Notes under the pieces: generated by a model
What the model was told of the DNA's origin: nothing
Database searches by the model: none
Seen by the model: only the letters and a program-made list of their open reading frames with translations
Shown here: piece by piece, positions 34,301 through 42,769 of the stretch
How the letters are laid out: every line of letters begins with the position of its first letter
How positions within the stretch are numbered: position 1 is the first letter of the stretch
Program-made: the position numbers and the translations under genes
From: JBEKTW01 sp049515655
GTDB taxonomy: Bacteria; Bacteroidota; Ignavibacteria; UBA10030; SZUA-254
Length of the DNA: 64,000 bases
NCBI GenBank assembly: GCA_049515655.1
Contig: JBEKTW010000019.1
Location: 1-64,000, forward strand
Direction of reading: 5' to 3'

Positions 34301-37300
34301 TCAGTGTGTTGCCGTACTGCAGATTTGTTCGTGTTGAAGAAAAGCCAGGAGCGATGCCTCGACCGTTGACAGGTATCGTATCTGGCGACCCTGCAGCATC
34401 GGAGGCGATGATAATGCTCCCTGCCCGCATCCCTGTATCCGATGGGCTGAACGTGACACGAAATGTCCTGCTTCCCGAAGGTGAAATACTGTCTGTTGTG
34501 GAGGGAAACTGAAATGGTCCGCTTGCCGGAGTCAGAACTGCACTAAAATGGAGGACAGCATTTCCGCGATTTGAAAGGCTGAAGCTGTCAGTTTTGCTCC
34601 CGCGCACGAGCAGATTGCCGAACACCAAACTCGACGTCGAAGCGGAAAAGGTGGGCGCAATTCCTCGGCCGTTGACAACGACAGTATCCGGCGGGCCGGC
34701 GGCATCATGAGTGAAGACGATTGCACCGGCTTTCATCCCGGTATCGGCTGGACTAAAAGTGAGATAATATTTCTTGCCTGTATTAGGATTAAGGCTATCG
34801 CTCTTCGGTGTGATGATGAAACTTTTTGAACTCGATGTTATGCTGTACAAATGCAGTAAAACCGGGCCGGTATTCGTAACGATGACGCTGTCTCTCTTCG
34901 GAACCGTCGTCAGGACATCCCCAAATGTAATACTGGCCGGCGACACCGACGGCGCAGAATTGATACCTGCACCTGTCACCGGTACCAGGATTGGCGAACC
35001 TGTACCTGAAAAATCGAATTCGGCGATCCCGTTGTATACCCCCGCTGAGGGGGGGGCCCACGTAACATAGAAATACCGGCTCGTGAGAGCGCTTATGATT
35101 CGATTTGAAGGGGTAAGCGATAAACCAATTGGATCTGTGCTCAGGTGTGCAGAAAGGAGGAGACGCGTTGCCCCGGTGTTTGTGGCCATCAAGCTATCCA
35201 TCCGACTTGAGCCGATGCAAACCGTCCCGAGGTTAAGACTCGCCGGCATAATTGCGCAACCCTGTCCCATCGTCGTCACGTTTAGTCCGCTTACCACGAC
35301 GGAATCGGGGGAACCAGCCGCGTTGTGCCAAAAGATGATGTGTCCGGAGTGGGCTCCGACCGAGTCCGGAGTGTAGGTTATGTAAAACTTCTGACTGGCC
35401 AACGGGACGAGGCTTGCTGAGTGCGGTGAAACTGTTATTCGGGTGTCGTCAGATCGGACAGTGTCAACGTTGAGCACAGAAGACCCTGTGTTGGTGACTG
35501 TAAGACTGTCGACGAAGGGAACGCCCAGTAGCACCCAACCCAGGTTCACGGTGTCGGCTGACGAAAACCCCGGAGCGATGCCTCGACCGTTGACTGGTAT
35601 CGTATCCGGCGAACCTGCAGCATCGAAGGTGACGACAATGTTCCCTGCCCTCGTCCCTGTATCCGAAGGGTTGAACGTAACACGAAATGTCCTGCTTCCC
35701 GATGGCGAAATACTGTCTGTAACGGGCGAGAACTGGAATGGCCCAACTGTCGGAGTTAGAGTCGCAGAAAAATGGACGACAACATTTCCACGATTTGAAA
35801 GGCTGAAGCTGTCAGTTTTACTCCCGTGCACGAGCAGATTGCCGAACACAAAACTCGACGTCGAAGCAGAAAAGGTGGGCGCAATTCCTCGCCCGTTGAC
35901 AGAGACCGTATCAGGCGGGCCGGCGGCATCATGAGTGAAGACGATTGCACCAGTCTTTATCCCGGTATCGGCTGGACTAAAGACGACATAGTATTTCTTG
36001 CTTGTACTAGGATTCAGGCTGTCGCTCTTCGGAGTAATGATGAAACTAGTCGTACTCGATGCAATGCTGTACAAATGCAGTACAACAGGGCCGGTATTCG
36101 TAACGGTGATGCTGTCCCTCCTCGGAGTTGTCGTCAGGACATTCCCGAATGTAATACTGGTCGGTGACACTGACGGGGCAGAATTGATACCTGCACCTGT
36201 CACCGGTACCAGGATTGGCGAACCCGTACCTGAAAAATCGAATTGGGCGATCCCGTTGTATACCCCCGTTGAGGGGGGTGCCCACGTTACATAGAAAGAT
36301 CGGCTCGTGAGAGCGCTTATGCTTCGACAGCAAGGGGTAAGCGATAACCCAAATGGATCTGAACTCAGGTGTGCAGAAAGGAGGAGTCTTGTTGCCCCGG
36401 TGTTTGTAGCCATAAGACTATCTGTCCGACTTGAGCCGATGGTAACTGTCCCGAGGTTAAGACTTGCCGGCACAATTGCGCAACCTTGTCCCATCGTCGT
36501 CACGTTTAGTCCCTTTACCACGACGGAATCCGGGGAACCAGCCGCGTTGTGGCCAAAGATAATGTGTCCGTAGTGAGTTCCAACCGAGGCTGCGGTGTAG
36601 GTAATGTAAAACTTCTGACTAGCCAACGGGACGAGGCTTGCTGAGTGCGGTGATATTGTTATCCAGAGGTCATCAGATCGGACAGTGTCAACGTTGAGCA
36701 CAGAAGACCCCGTGTTGGTCACTGTCATACTGTCGATGAAGGGAGTGCCCAGCAGAACCCAACCCAGGTTCATGGTGTCGCAGGATAAAACACATACTGG
36801 GAATCCACTTCCTAATTTGAACGCAGGGCTGGCCGAATATTCAAGCGTATTGCCGCTATTGTCCGTGGCTGTGACACGCAGAGAAACATATCCATGAGGA
36901 ATGTTGCTGTTAATGATAGCAGAGTAAGAGGTGCTGTCTTGAGTAACGACGAGATTATTCCACGCCGTATCCGACTCTGCACGGTAGCTTGCCACCACAC
37001 TTTGCAAACCATGGTCATCGTTGACCTGGAACTTGACCGTTCCGGTCTGGCCATCTGTTATTATGTCGGTAAATGTGTTTCCCGCGAGAATATTGAACGT
37101 CTTCATTGATGGCGGGTTTGGATCGCCCGACATGGTGTTCATTGTTGCCCGCATCAAAGCAACCCCTTGCCTACCCTGTACGAAGTACGCCGTATCCTGG
37201 ATTTCCAGGCGATATGTGCCGCCCGTACCGACCTGAATATCCGCAAAATAATCGTAGTAATTGCCCGCGGTGATGATCCGCGTGCCATGATCGAGAAGGG

Positions 37301-40235
37301 CGCCGGACTGAATCAACGCATTGCTTGCATCGAACAATTTGAAGGTAAGCTGCTTCGTTGAGGCATCCTGACATTGAGATAGGAAAAGCGGATAGAATGC
37401 TCCCTGGCTTGAATTCCAATACTCGCCGTATTTAGTGTTTGTTCTGATACGAAGGTTGGTCGCATCGTTATCAAATCTGCCGAACCAATGTGTCGGACCC
37501 AACCCGTAGACGAGAGTATCACCAGGGGTATCCAGGGCGGGGGAAAAGTTATCCCAGAGAAGGAACGCTTGCGTCGATGTGAAACTCTTGACCTTCAACC
37601 ATGGAAGGACGTAGTAAAGGAAGCTTGCGTCCCGGTTGAAAACCGGACCTGTGGTTTGCATGACCTCCTGAAGATTGTAAAGTCCCCATCCCGCCATAAA
37701 ATCGGCTGTCGGGTCGGGCATGATGTATGCATTCTGGATGAAAGGGGCCGTCATATACGTGTCAGACCCCCCCCAGAATGAGCCCATGCCCTGGGGGTCT
37801 CTGAAGAAATTAAGCCACTCCAGAAGCATAATATTAGTCAAGCTCGGCGGCAGTGTGTACACGAGCAGGAGATGCTTGAAGTCCGAGGGGTAATTCCTGA
37901 AGGAGTGGTCTGCAGAGAAATCATTAATTGAACCCTTAAAGGTATAGAATGGTTTATTGTTCGGGTAACTGTACGATTGCCAATCATAGTTATAAGCCGA
38001 GCTGACATTCGAGTACCTGGCGTTCGGAATGTAAGGGGCGTTAAGAACAAGGCTGGAGATGGCGAACTGTGACGCGCGGTGAACGAATTGATCGGCAGTG
38101 GTTTGCCGATCGAAATTCATCTGCTGGCTGTTTTCATCGCGGGCATCTATTGAATACACATGCTGGGCATCGGATTGTTGCAGAGTTATCTGCGACGTCG
38201 CGGGTACTGCAATATTTTCCCGGGTGACATACGTGTTCTGAACACTCGAGAAAAATAACGCAACGATGTCGTATGTTCCTGAGGGTAAGAGTATCCTCGG
38301 ATAGTCAGAGGTCGTTAGACTTGTAACTGAAAAATCCCGGCCATTATGAATAAGGAAAGAGGGGTTGGTCCCGACGAGAGTTAAGTCAAGATACGGTGTT
38401 TTCATGAATGAGAACGGGACCGATATTGTATCGCTTTGCGATACGGCCCGTACAGTTCCTGTGTAAGGGAAGCTGACACTCCCGGACGGGTTGTTATTTG
38501 CTACCAGGTTTCCATTCACTGAAAACGAAATCACTACAATCGCCGTATCCCCGGGATTCAGGGCTATGGATGAAGGCGTGAACGTTGCACTGACACCATT
38601 GGGGGCACCTGCCATTAAGGAGAACTGATACGTCGGGGAGTTTCCCGACATGTTGCGTACGGCAAGTGTTTCTTGTTCCGTCCAGGTCGATTGGTTGAGG
38701 TCATAGAAACCGAGGTTCAACGATGCGGGAGTCACAACCCCGGGTTTTAACGCTGCAGCATAAACATCAATTCGCCCGCTGCCTTGTGTCCAGAGGTTCG
38801 CACCGATGTTCTTCGCAGTTTCCATCAGGAGACCTTTTATGACAGCCGGCGATGAACCACGGTGCAGCTGCAGCAGTAATGCCGACGCGCCGGCGACGTG
38901 AGGTGTCGACATCGAAGTGCCGCTGTACTGTATGTACCCCCCACCCGCCTTTGCGGAATTGATGGAGACACCCGGGGCCAGAACATCGGGTTTAATACCA
39001 AATAACTTTTTGGAAGGACCGCGGGAGCTAAACGATGCAATGTGGTCGGTATTGTCAGTCGCGCCAACTGTCAAAGCTGTTCGCGCCACGCCCGGCGACT
39101 GAATAGTCTTGTAGCTCGAACCCGAATTGCCCGCAGCAACCACACACTCTACTCCATTTGCCACAGCATTGTCAACTGCCTGACATAATGGGTCATCCGG
39201 ATCGCCTGACCCGCCAAGACTCAGATTTATGATATCTACGGCGTCATCTGTGGCCGGGTTGCCGTCCGGGTCAAGAGCCATCTCGATACCAGCAATCACC
39301 GACGAGCTTGAACCGGAGCCTGTCGCATCGAGAACCTTAAACGCCATCAATTTCGCGTGCGGTGCGACACCTCGCAAAGATGTAGGGGGAGGACCATTGG
39401 CAGCCGCGATCCCTGCAACATGCGTCCCATGTCCATTATCATCCATGGGGTCGGCGTCGTTATTGACCAGGTCATACCCACCGATAACTTTGGTGTTGGG
39501 AAAAGGCGCTCCCCCAAGTGCCTCGTGAAGATAGTCAATGCCGGTATCAAGTATTCCAATGACAACGCTGTCCCCCTCCGCCCCCGTCTTCGCCCATACC
39601 GTATCGGCACGGATGACATCGTTGCTCACGTCATCGACGAGCTGAACCTGTACGTCGTCATCAACTCTCTCTACATAAGGAAGTTCCTTGATCTGCTCGA
39701 CCATCCATCTTCTCGTTGAAATTGCTATCCCGTTCAAAGAGCGCTTGTATTCATATTTCAAGTGCGTCGCTGAGGGTTTGAACGACTTTGGCAATGGACT
39801 GAGCGGGGCAGACTCAATACTCGTGACATCTCTCATGCATTGCTGGTGTTCGGTCTGGATTTGCCTGAGGGTAGAACTGTACGTTGCCGGGGCAAAGTGT
39901 TTCGAGTAATGCTTATGAAGGACGAGTGGTGGGGTCTTAAATTGCACAATAACATTCACTGTTTCATTTGGATCGAATGTAATCCTCCCGAGGACGCTAT
40001 CTCCCTTCATGAATGAGACAATCTCCGACCCGGCAGCAAGCTCCTGCGGTAGCGTGCCACCACCGACCTCAGCGTTAACGGCCTTCGAGGTACTCGGCTG
40101 CGTCGTGGAGTATTGAAAAGATGAGTTGTTTCTGCGGACGCTTTTAACCTGACCATCTAGCTGGCAGAAACCGGCGAGGAGGATGAAGAGAAGTTCAAAT
40201 CCGACGAATGAGAGCCTCTTTTGAATCGAATGCAT
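31371..40235 (-). CDS. Giant subtilisin-like surface protease with 14 Ig-like repeats and T9SS sorting domain
   Basis: A 2954-residue secreted protein. It has a signal peptide (about 1-28), an inhibitor-I9-like prodomain (about 85-205) and a subtilase domain (about 215-500) with the triad Asp230 (ILDTGIDY), His269 (NGHGTHVAG) and Ser441 (SGTSMSTPHVAG). A long beta-rich region with Tyr/Trp-rich segments runs to about 1140. About fourteen tandem repeats of roughly 100 residues follow (about 1145-2570), of the choice-of-anchor-D/ASPM-SPD-2-hydin style: 'VSFGNVLVGS--DS-SVTNTG--L', '-SPADTG---G-I-F-HDA-GSPDTV-V-GRG'. A linker containing GIDNGWNLVSVPL leads to a C-terminal PNPFNP-type sorting domain (about 2865-2954) with LGQVIATLVDG and GVYIYRLEV. 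It is probably anchored or released at the cell surface. A 1224-base internal duplication lies in the repeat region. The gene stands alone. Confidence 0.93.
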   Translation of the reverse strand: MHSIQKRLSFVGFELLFILLAGFCQLDGQVKSVRRNNSSFQYSTTQPSTSKAVNAEVGGGTLPQELAAGSEIVSFMKGDSVLGRITFDPNETVNVIVQFKTPPLVLHKHYSKHFAPATYSSTLRQIQTEHQQCMRDVTSIESAPLSPLPKSFKPSATHLKYEYKRSLNGIAISTRRWMVEQIKELPYVERVDDDVQVQLVDDVSNDVIRADTVWAKTGAEGDSVVIGILDTGIDYLHEALGGAPFPNTKVIGGYDLVNNDADPMDDNGHGTHVAGIAAANGPPPTSLRGVAPHAKLMAFKVLDATGSGSSSSVIAGIEMALDPDGNPATDDAVDIINLSLGGSGDPDDPLCQAVDNAVANGVECVVAAGNSGSSYKTIQSPGVARTALTVGATDNTDHIASFSSRGPSKKLFGIKPDVLAPGVSINSAKAGGGYIQYSGTSMSTPHVAGASALLLQLHRGSSPAVIKGLLMETAKNIGANLWTQGSGRIDVYAAALKPGVVTPASLNLGFYDLNQSTWTEQETLAVRNMSGNSPTYQFSLMAGAPNGVSATFTPSSIALNPGDTAIVVISFSVNGNLVANNNPSGSVSFPYTGTVRAVSQSDTISVPFSFMKTPYLDLTLVGTNPSFLIHNGRDFSVTSLTTSDYPRILLPSGTYDIVALFFSSVQNTYVTRENIAVPATSQITLQQSDAQHVYSIDARDENSQQMNFDRQTTADQFVHRASQFAISSLVLNAPYIPNARYSNVSSAYNYDWQSYSYPNNKPFYTFKGSINDFSADHSFRNYPSDFKHLLLVYTLPPSLTNIMLLEWLNFFRDPQGMGSFWGGSDTYMTAPFIQNAYIMPDPTADFMAGWGLYNLQEVMQTTGPVFNRDASFLYYVLPWLKVKSFTSTQAFLLWDNFSPALDTPGDTLVYGLGPTHWFGRFDNDATNLRIRTNTKYGEYWNSSQGAFYPLFLSQCQDASTKQLTFKLFDASNALIQSGALLDHGTRIITAGNYYDYFADIQVGTGGTYRLEIQDTAYFVQGRQGVALMRATMNTMSGDPNPPSMKTFNILAGNTFTDIITDGQTGTVKFQVNDDHGLQSVVASYRAESDTAWNNLVVTQDSTSYSAIINSNIPHGYVSLRVTATDNSGNTLEYSASPAFKLGSGFPVCVLSCDTMNLGWVLLGTPFIDSMTVTNTGSSVLNVDTVRSDDLWITISPHSASLVPLASQKFYITYTAASVGTHYGHIIFGHNAAGSPDSVVVKGLNVTTMGQGCAIVPASLNLGTVTIGSSRTDSLMATNTGATRLLLSAHLSSDPFGLSLTPCCRSISALTSRSFYVTWAPPSTGVYNGIAQFDFSGTGSPILVPVTGAGINSAPSVSPTSITFGNVLTTTPRRDSITVTNTGPVVLHLYSIASSTTSFIITPKSDSLNPSTSKKYYVVFSPADTGIKTGAIVFTHDAAGPPDTVSVNGRGIAPTFSASTSSFVFGNLLVHGSKTDSFSLSNRGNVVVHFSATLTPTVGPFQFSPVTDSISPSGSRTFRVTFNPSDTGTRAGNIVVTFDAAGSPDTIPVNGRGIAPGFSSADTVNLGWVLLGVPFVDSLTVTNTGSSVLNVDTVRSDDTRITVSPHSASLVPLASQKFYITYTPDSVGAHSGHIIFWHNAAGSPDSVVVSGLNVTTMGQGCAIMPASLNLGTVCIGSSRMDSLMATNTGATRLLLSAHLSTDPIGLSLTPSNRIISALTSRYFYVTWAPPSAGVYNGIAEFDFSGTGSPILVPVTGAGINSAPSVSPASITFGDVLTTVPKRDSVIVTNTGPVLLHLYSITSSSKSFIITPKSDSLNPNTGKKYYLTFSPADTGMKAGAIVFTHDAAGPPDTVVVNGRGIAPTFSASTSSLVFGNLLVRGSKTDSFSLSNRGNAVLHFSAVLTPASGPFQFPSTTDSISPSGSRTFRVTFSPSDTGMRAGSIIIASDAAGSPDTIPVNGRGIAPGFSSTRTNLQYGNTLIQSIKADSFIVMNTGNAMLHFSATLTPAVGPFQFSPATDSISPSGNRTFHVTFSPADTGMHTGNIIFTFDAAGSPDTLTVTGRGVAPGCLVTRTNITFGNVLAHGSRADSFSIANPGTAMLHIFASLVPTNAPFQLVSVNDSVSPGNSKNFRLTFSPSDTGSKVGMVIINHDAGGVPDTVLLNGRGVAPMFAASAMSIGFGNVLVHGSNADSFSVSNPGSAMLHFSVSLTPSAGSFQLASVIDSISPANSKEFHVSFSPADTGAKSGKIIFLHDATGSPDTVYVNGRGVAPSIRLSRTSVTFGNVLVHASKPDSISITNPGTAVLHFTASLTPAGGALQFTAVADSIPPQSAKLLRVSFAPGDTGINSGVIVFTHDAVGSPDTVPVYGRGVAPAFSVSKASLSFGSIPVNSSRTDSFAISNPGTAMLHFSMTLSPAVGSFHISTTGDSIPPLAGKNYYITFSPIDTGLKAGTARIIHDAIGSPDTVRLRGRGIMSPVFFAQSRGLSLGNVVLGTSEQDSIIVKNLGAIELNIDSVTSDNPEFGVFPFAGIISPATSRTFSLIFSPATTGTRTGNIVFYDNSDTSPDTVVVQGESIMQVGIDNGWNLVSVPLVVSDHRKNIVYPAAVSNAFAYQGGYIKEDALKNGVGYWLKFNAAQSASMSGVLLESDTISVSAGWNIIGSITRNLPVSAMKQLGTTIESMLYGYNRGYHFSDTLQAGKGYWIKVRTSGNLVLSTSLIVAKAENSYSVQEALHGFDSLVIEDAQGGSQGLFFGELSSVGLQSPDQLTYYDLPPAPPGGVLDVRFASGRMVEVADDCVPKESPILISGASYPLTVSWNVHNQSSVTDLQVGARQIRLWAKGRTAVQQPVSGMLLKFGGASGVPRQFLLEQNYPNPFNPTTTLRYQLPVDSKVTLQIYNILGQVIATLVDGLEEAGYKSVVWNPDNITSGVYIYRLEVAGNTNQKQKFVQARKMLLIR
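34337..36784 (-). repeat. Recent 1224-base tandem duplication inside the giant protease gene
   Basis: Within the Ig-like repeat region a block of four repeats (about 408 residues, from NLGWVLLG to the APGFSS junction) occurs twice head to tail with high nucleotide similarity. For example, the segment starting at 35541 matches that starting at 36765, an offset of exactly 1224 bases that keeps frame. Copy boundaries are about 36784-35561 and 35560-34337. The other repeats are much more diverged, so this is a later event than the original domain expansion. Confidence 0.85.
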
Positions 40236-40572
40236 TTCTTGACCCGATCATTGCCAAATGAATTATGAGCTCATTTGAGACCTAGCTCAACAGGAAGATG
40301 CTGAAATATGGGACTGCTCGGAAAGAACACGTACCTCAGTGATGTGACGAATTTACGAAACCTGTTGGCGAGAATCAAGTATGGACCCAAAGGACTATTT
40401 CCCTAAGATCCGAAATGGTCCACGGTTAGAAGGATCTGCTCAGACTGCGAATTTCCTGACTGCAGTTCCGCCTGCGGTTTAATTTCATATCAAGAAGAAG
40501 GCTATTGGGTGGCAAAGTACCGGAAAATTCAAATCGACGGTAAGATTTTGATAAGATTTCTTCCTGAGAACG
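40236..40572. other. Upstream region of the giant protease gene, no gene seen
   Basis: About 340 bases with no credible open frame. On the plus strand TTTGAGACCTAGCTCAA at 40274-40290 forms a 5-bp inverted repeat 40-odd bases before the protease start and could be an operator. The word TTTGAGA recurs past the far end of the gene near 31161. No convincing Bacteroidota-type promoter (TTG / TAnnTTTG) could be assigned by eye. Confidence 0.35.
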
Positions 40573-40598
40573 AAAAAGGGCAGTGAGAACTGCCCTTT
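40573..40598 (-). terminator. Intrinsic terminator behind the tRNA-Gln-like sequence
   Basis: A stem AAAGGGCAGT with its complement (40575-40598) is followed on the minus strand by a run of T residues (A-run at 40573-40577, partly shared with the stem). It lies directly downstream of the tRNA-like 3' end at 40604, the normal position for a tRNA terminator. Confidence 0.75.
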
Positions 40599-40603
40599 CT
40601 AAG

Positions 40604-40660
40604 CTGCCCGGCTAGGATTTGAACCTAGACTTCCCTGATCCAGAGTTAAGAGAGTCGGCA
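40604..40660 (-). pseudogene. Degenerate tRNA-Gln(CUG) 3' half, right flank of the giant gene
   Basis: On the minus strand the segment reads as an anticodon loop CTCTGGA with 3' stem TCAGG, variable loop GAAGT, a perfect T-arm (CTAGG-TTCAAAT-CCTAG, 40612-40628) and acceptor CCGGGCA plus a discriminator G. This is a tRNA-Gln with anticodon CUG. The 5' side is damaged: the D-arm is absent, the anticodon stem has a mismatch and only TGCC of the 5' acceptor remains, giving about 57 bases. A terminator follows. It shares 26 identical bases with 31200-31225. Confidence 0.6.
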
Positions 40661-40669
40661 CAGGATGGT

Positions 40670-40860
40670 TCAATCCATCTTTGGTCCGGATTTCGGACTT
40701 CCCTCCTTTTCCTTCTTCAGTTTCGTTTCACTGATTGAAACAAGCCTGAACGTGTCGCCGTCGGCCATTCCCTTCACATCGACCAAAATCTCTTTCTCTT
40801 TTTTCGTTTTCCGAATTAGCGCCAGGGCTTTCGTCTTGCCGGCGACATCGAAGCAGACAG
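40670..40860 (-). pseudogene. Orphan C-terminal coding fragment
   Basis: After the symporter stop a different frame reads as protein-like sequence (FDVAGKTKALALIRKTKK, then KEILVDVKGMADGDTFRLVS, ending KEGSPKSGPKMD) and stops at 40670. Codon use (many C/G third positions) looks coding, but no ATG or GTG opens it near the symporter end; a TTG would give only about 38 residues. It is best read as the tail of a gene whose 5' part was lost, and it lies ten bases from the damaged tRNA-Gln. A frameshifted symporter extension is the alternative. Confidence 0.4.
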
Positions 40861-42330
40861 CTATTGCCGCACACGGATGAAGCGCGTGATATTCCCGACA
40901 AGAAGCGTCGTGAGGCAGCCGATGAGAGTGTGCCAGGTGTAATCGATGTTCGTGAGCCAGAGCACCATGAGCATTACAAACAATCCGGAGAGAAAACCGG
41001 CGTACGCGTCGGCCTGATTTGTGCGTTTGAACGTCAGTCCGAGGAGAAACGTTCCCAGCAACCCGCCGTACGTGACGGAGGCAATCTTCAAACCAATTTC
41101 GACGACCGGATTGTGCGTGTCGGTGAAGACCATTGCCCCTCCGATGAGGACAATTCCCCAAACGAGCGTAAAAACTCTTGACCACACGATCTCCTGCCTG
41201 CCGTCGAGTGATTTTCCCTTTGACGTCAGCCGGAAGACATCCAGGAATGTTGACGAAGCGAGCGAGCTGATGGAAGATGATAGTGATCCCATGGCAGAAG
41301 CCAGCACGCTCGCGATGAGGAGTCCGGAAATACCGGTCGGCAGCGCTTCGACGATGAACTTCGGGAAGATCTCATCCGACGATTTCAAGCCAAGCTGGCC
41401 GAACGATACGCCTCCATAGTAAGCATAAAGACACAATCCGAGGATGAGAAAGAAGCCGAACTGTATCAGGATGAGCGTCGCGTCGAGCATCAGCGCACGT
41501 TGACTGTCCCATCGCGTCCTGCATCCCAGCAGTCGCTGGACGAGAAGCTGGTCTGTTCCGTGAGACGCCATCGTCAGAAAGGTGCCGCCGAGCAGGCCAC
41601 CGACCAACGTATATGGTGTTGAAAGGAATTCGATGAAGCTGTGCCCCCAGTTCCCATTCACGACTTCAAACTTGTTAAGTCCGTTCCTGCCCGCAAATTC
41701 AACAACGGTGGCCCAGCCGTCCGGGAGATGATGGATCATGATCGCCATGGAGACGACCGCGCCGGCCAGGTACGTGAAAAGTTGCACGACGTCCATCGCG
41801 ACCACAGCCCGCAAACCGCCCACGTAGGTATAGATGAGCGTGAATACTCCTATGACGAGAATGCTCGCCGGATAGCTCAATCCGGTAATAAGATGAACGG
41901 GGATTGCCGTCGCAAACAACCTGACGCCGGACGCCAGCACACGTGTGATGATAAAAACCGAAGATGTAAACTTGCGGAGCGAAAGTCCGAAGCGCTTCCC
42001 CAGATAATCATACGCGGTTTCCAGATTTCCGGCATAATACGCCGGGATGAAGATTACGCTGACAAGGAGGCGTCCGATGAAATATCCAAACACGAGCTGG
42101 AGAAAATGCATGTTGGATATGTAGGCAAGGCCCGGGATGCTGATGAAGGTGAGCGTGCTTGTTTCGCTGGCAACGATGGAAAACCCAACAGACCACCACG
42201 ACATCGTTCCGCCGCCGAGGAAGTAATCGCGGGCCGAAGATTGTTTCCCGCCGGCGAGAACACCGAGCGCCGTCACGCCCACCAGGTAAAACGCAACGAT
42301 GAGATAATCAAGAGAAGTGAAACCCATCAC
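40861..42330 (-). CDS. Sodium:solute symporter (SSS family)
   Basis: A 489-residue inner-membrane transporter with about thirteen membrane helices. The SSS pattern is clear: N-terminal DYLIVAFYLVGVTALGVLAGG, SSARDYFLGGGTMSWWSVGF, SIVASETSTLTFISIPGLAY, IYTYVGGLRAVVAMDVVQLF and LLIASVLASAMGSLSSSISSLAS. The last holds the Na2-site serines. Sugars or sugar acids are the likely cargo for this branch of SSS proteins in Bacteroidota, but the substrate cannot be read. The family normally ends near IRVRQ, so the following orphan fragment is probably not part of it. A STAS gene lies 45 bases upstream. Confidence 0.92.
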   Translation of the reverse strand: MMGFTSLDYLIVAFYLVGVTALGVLAGGKQSSARDYFLGGGTMSWWSVGFSIVASETSTLTFISIPGLAYISNMHFLQLVFGYFIGRLLVSVIFIPAYYAGNLETAYDYLGKRFGLSLRKFTSSVFIITRVLASGVRLFATAIPVHLITGLSYPASILVIGVFTLIYTYVGGLRAVVAMDVVQLFTYLAGAVVSMAIMIHHLPDGWATVVEFAGRNGLNKFEVVNGNWGHSFIEFLSTPYTLVGGLLGGTFLTMASHGTDQLLVQRLLGCRTRWDSQRALMLDATLILIQFGFFLILGLCLYAYYGGVSFGQLGLKSSDEIFPKFIVEALPTGISGLLIASVLASAMGSLSSSISSLASSTFLDVFRLTSKGKSLDGRQEIVWSRVFTLVWGIVLIGGAMVFTDTHNPVVEIGLKIASVTYGGLLGTFLLGLTFKRTNQADAYAGFLSGLFVMLMVLWLTNIDYTWHTLIGCLTTLLVGNITRFIRVRQ

Positions 42331-42375
42331 TCCTCCCGGGGCGGAAGGAACGAGGGGGGAGAAAATGCCGCCCTG

Positions 42376-42711
42376 TCAGTTCTTAATAGCTTCAGCAACC
42401 GTTTTGCTGATTGTAAACACGCGGTCGAGCTGGGTTATCTTGATCAGATCCAGCACCTTCTTGTGAACATTGGCCAGATGGATGGAACCGCCGTGTTCAC
42501 GCATCGCCCGGTCGGCGATGAGGAGCGCACTGAGTCCGCTGCTGTCGCAGAACTCGACACTTTTCAAATCCACAACCAGTTTCTTCGCGACCTTCGGTTT
42601 ACAGAGCAGAAGAAATTCCGCCTTCAGTTCAGCGGCGACCGTCGCGTCGAGCTTGCGCTCGTTCAACTTGAAAATTGTCGTCTGCCCGTTTTTTTTCTGT
42701 TCAAATTTCAT
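42376..42711 (-). CDS. STAS domain anti-sigma factor antagonist
   Basis: A 111-residue single-domain protein counted from the ATG giving MKFEQKKNGQTTIFKL; the thirteen codons upstream of that ATG do not look coding. The STAS core has VVDLKSVEFCDSSGLSALL, in which the serine after CD (DSSG) is the usual phosphorylation site, and GGSIHLANVHKKVLDLIKITQLDRVF. It would be the switch protein of a partner-switching pathway, phosphorylated by an RsbW-like kinase and dephosphorylated by a SpoIIE-type phosphatase such as the one at 5.1-6.8 kb. No kinase gene is near. The 5' flank is repeat-filled. Confidence 0.9.
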   Translation of the reverse strand: MKFEQKKNGQTTIFKLNERKLDATVAAELKAEFLLLCKPKVAKKLVVDLKSVEFCDSSGLSALLIADRAMREHGGSIHLANVHKKVLDLIKITQLDRVFTISKTVAEAIKN

Positions 42712-42769
42712 ATGAGTTAAGATTATGTTACTAACTGACATTACCCACAATGATGTTCGCTTTCCGAAA

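Noticed and set aside
40604..40660. Functional tRNA-Gln(CUG)
   Set aside because: The T-arm, acceptor 3' arm and terminator are good, but the D-arm is absent and the 5' acceptor does not pair beyond four bases.
41641..42720. Plus-strand open frame of 359 codons
   Set aside because: Antisense to the SSS symporter and STAS genes, with a charged, low-complexity translation.
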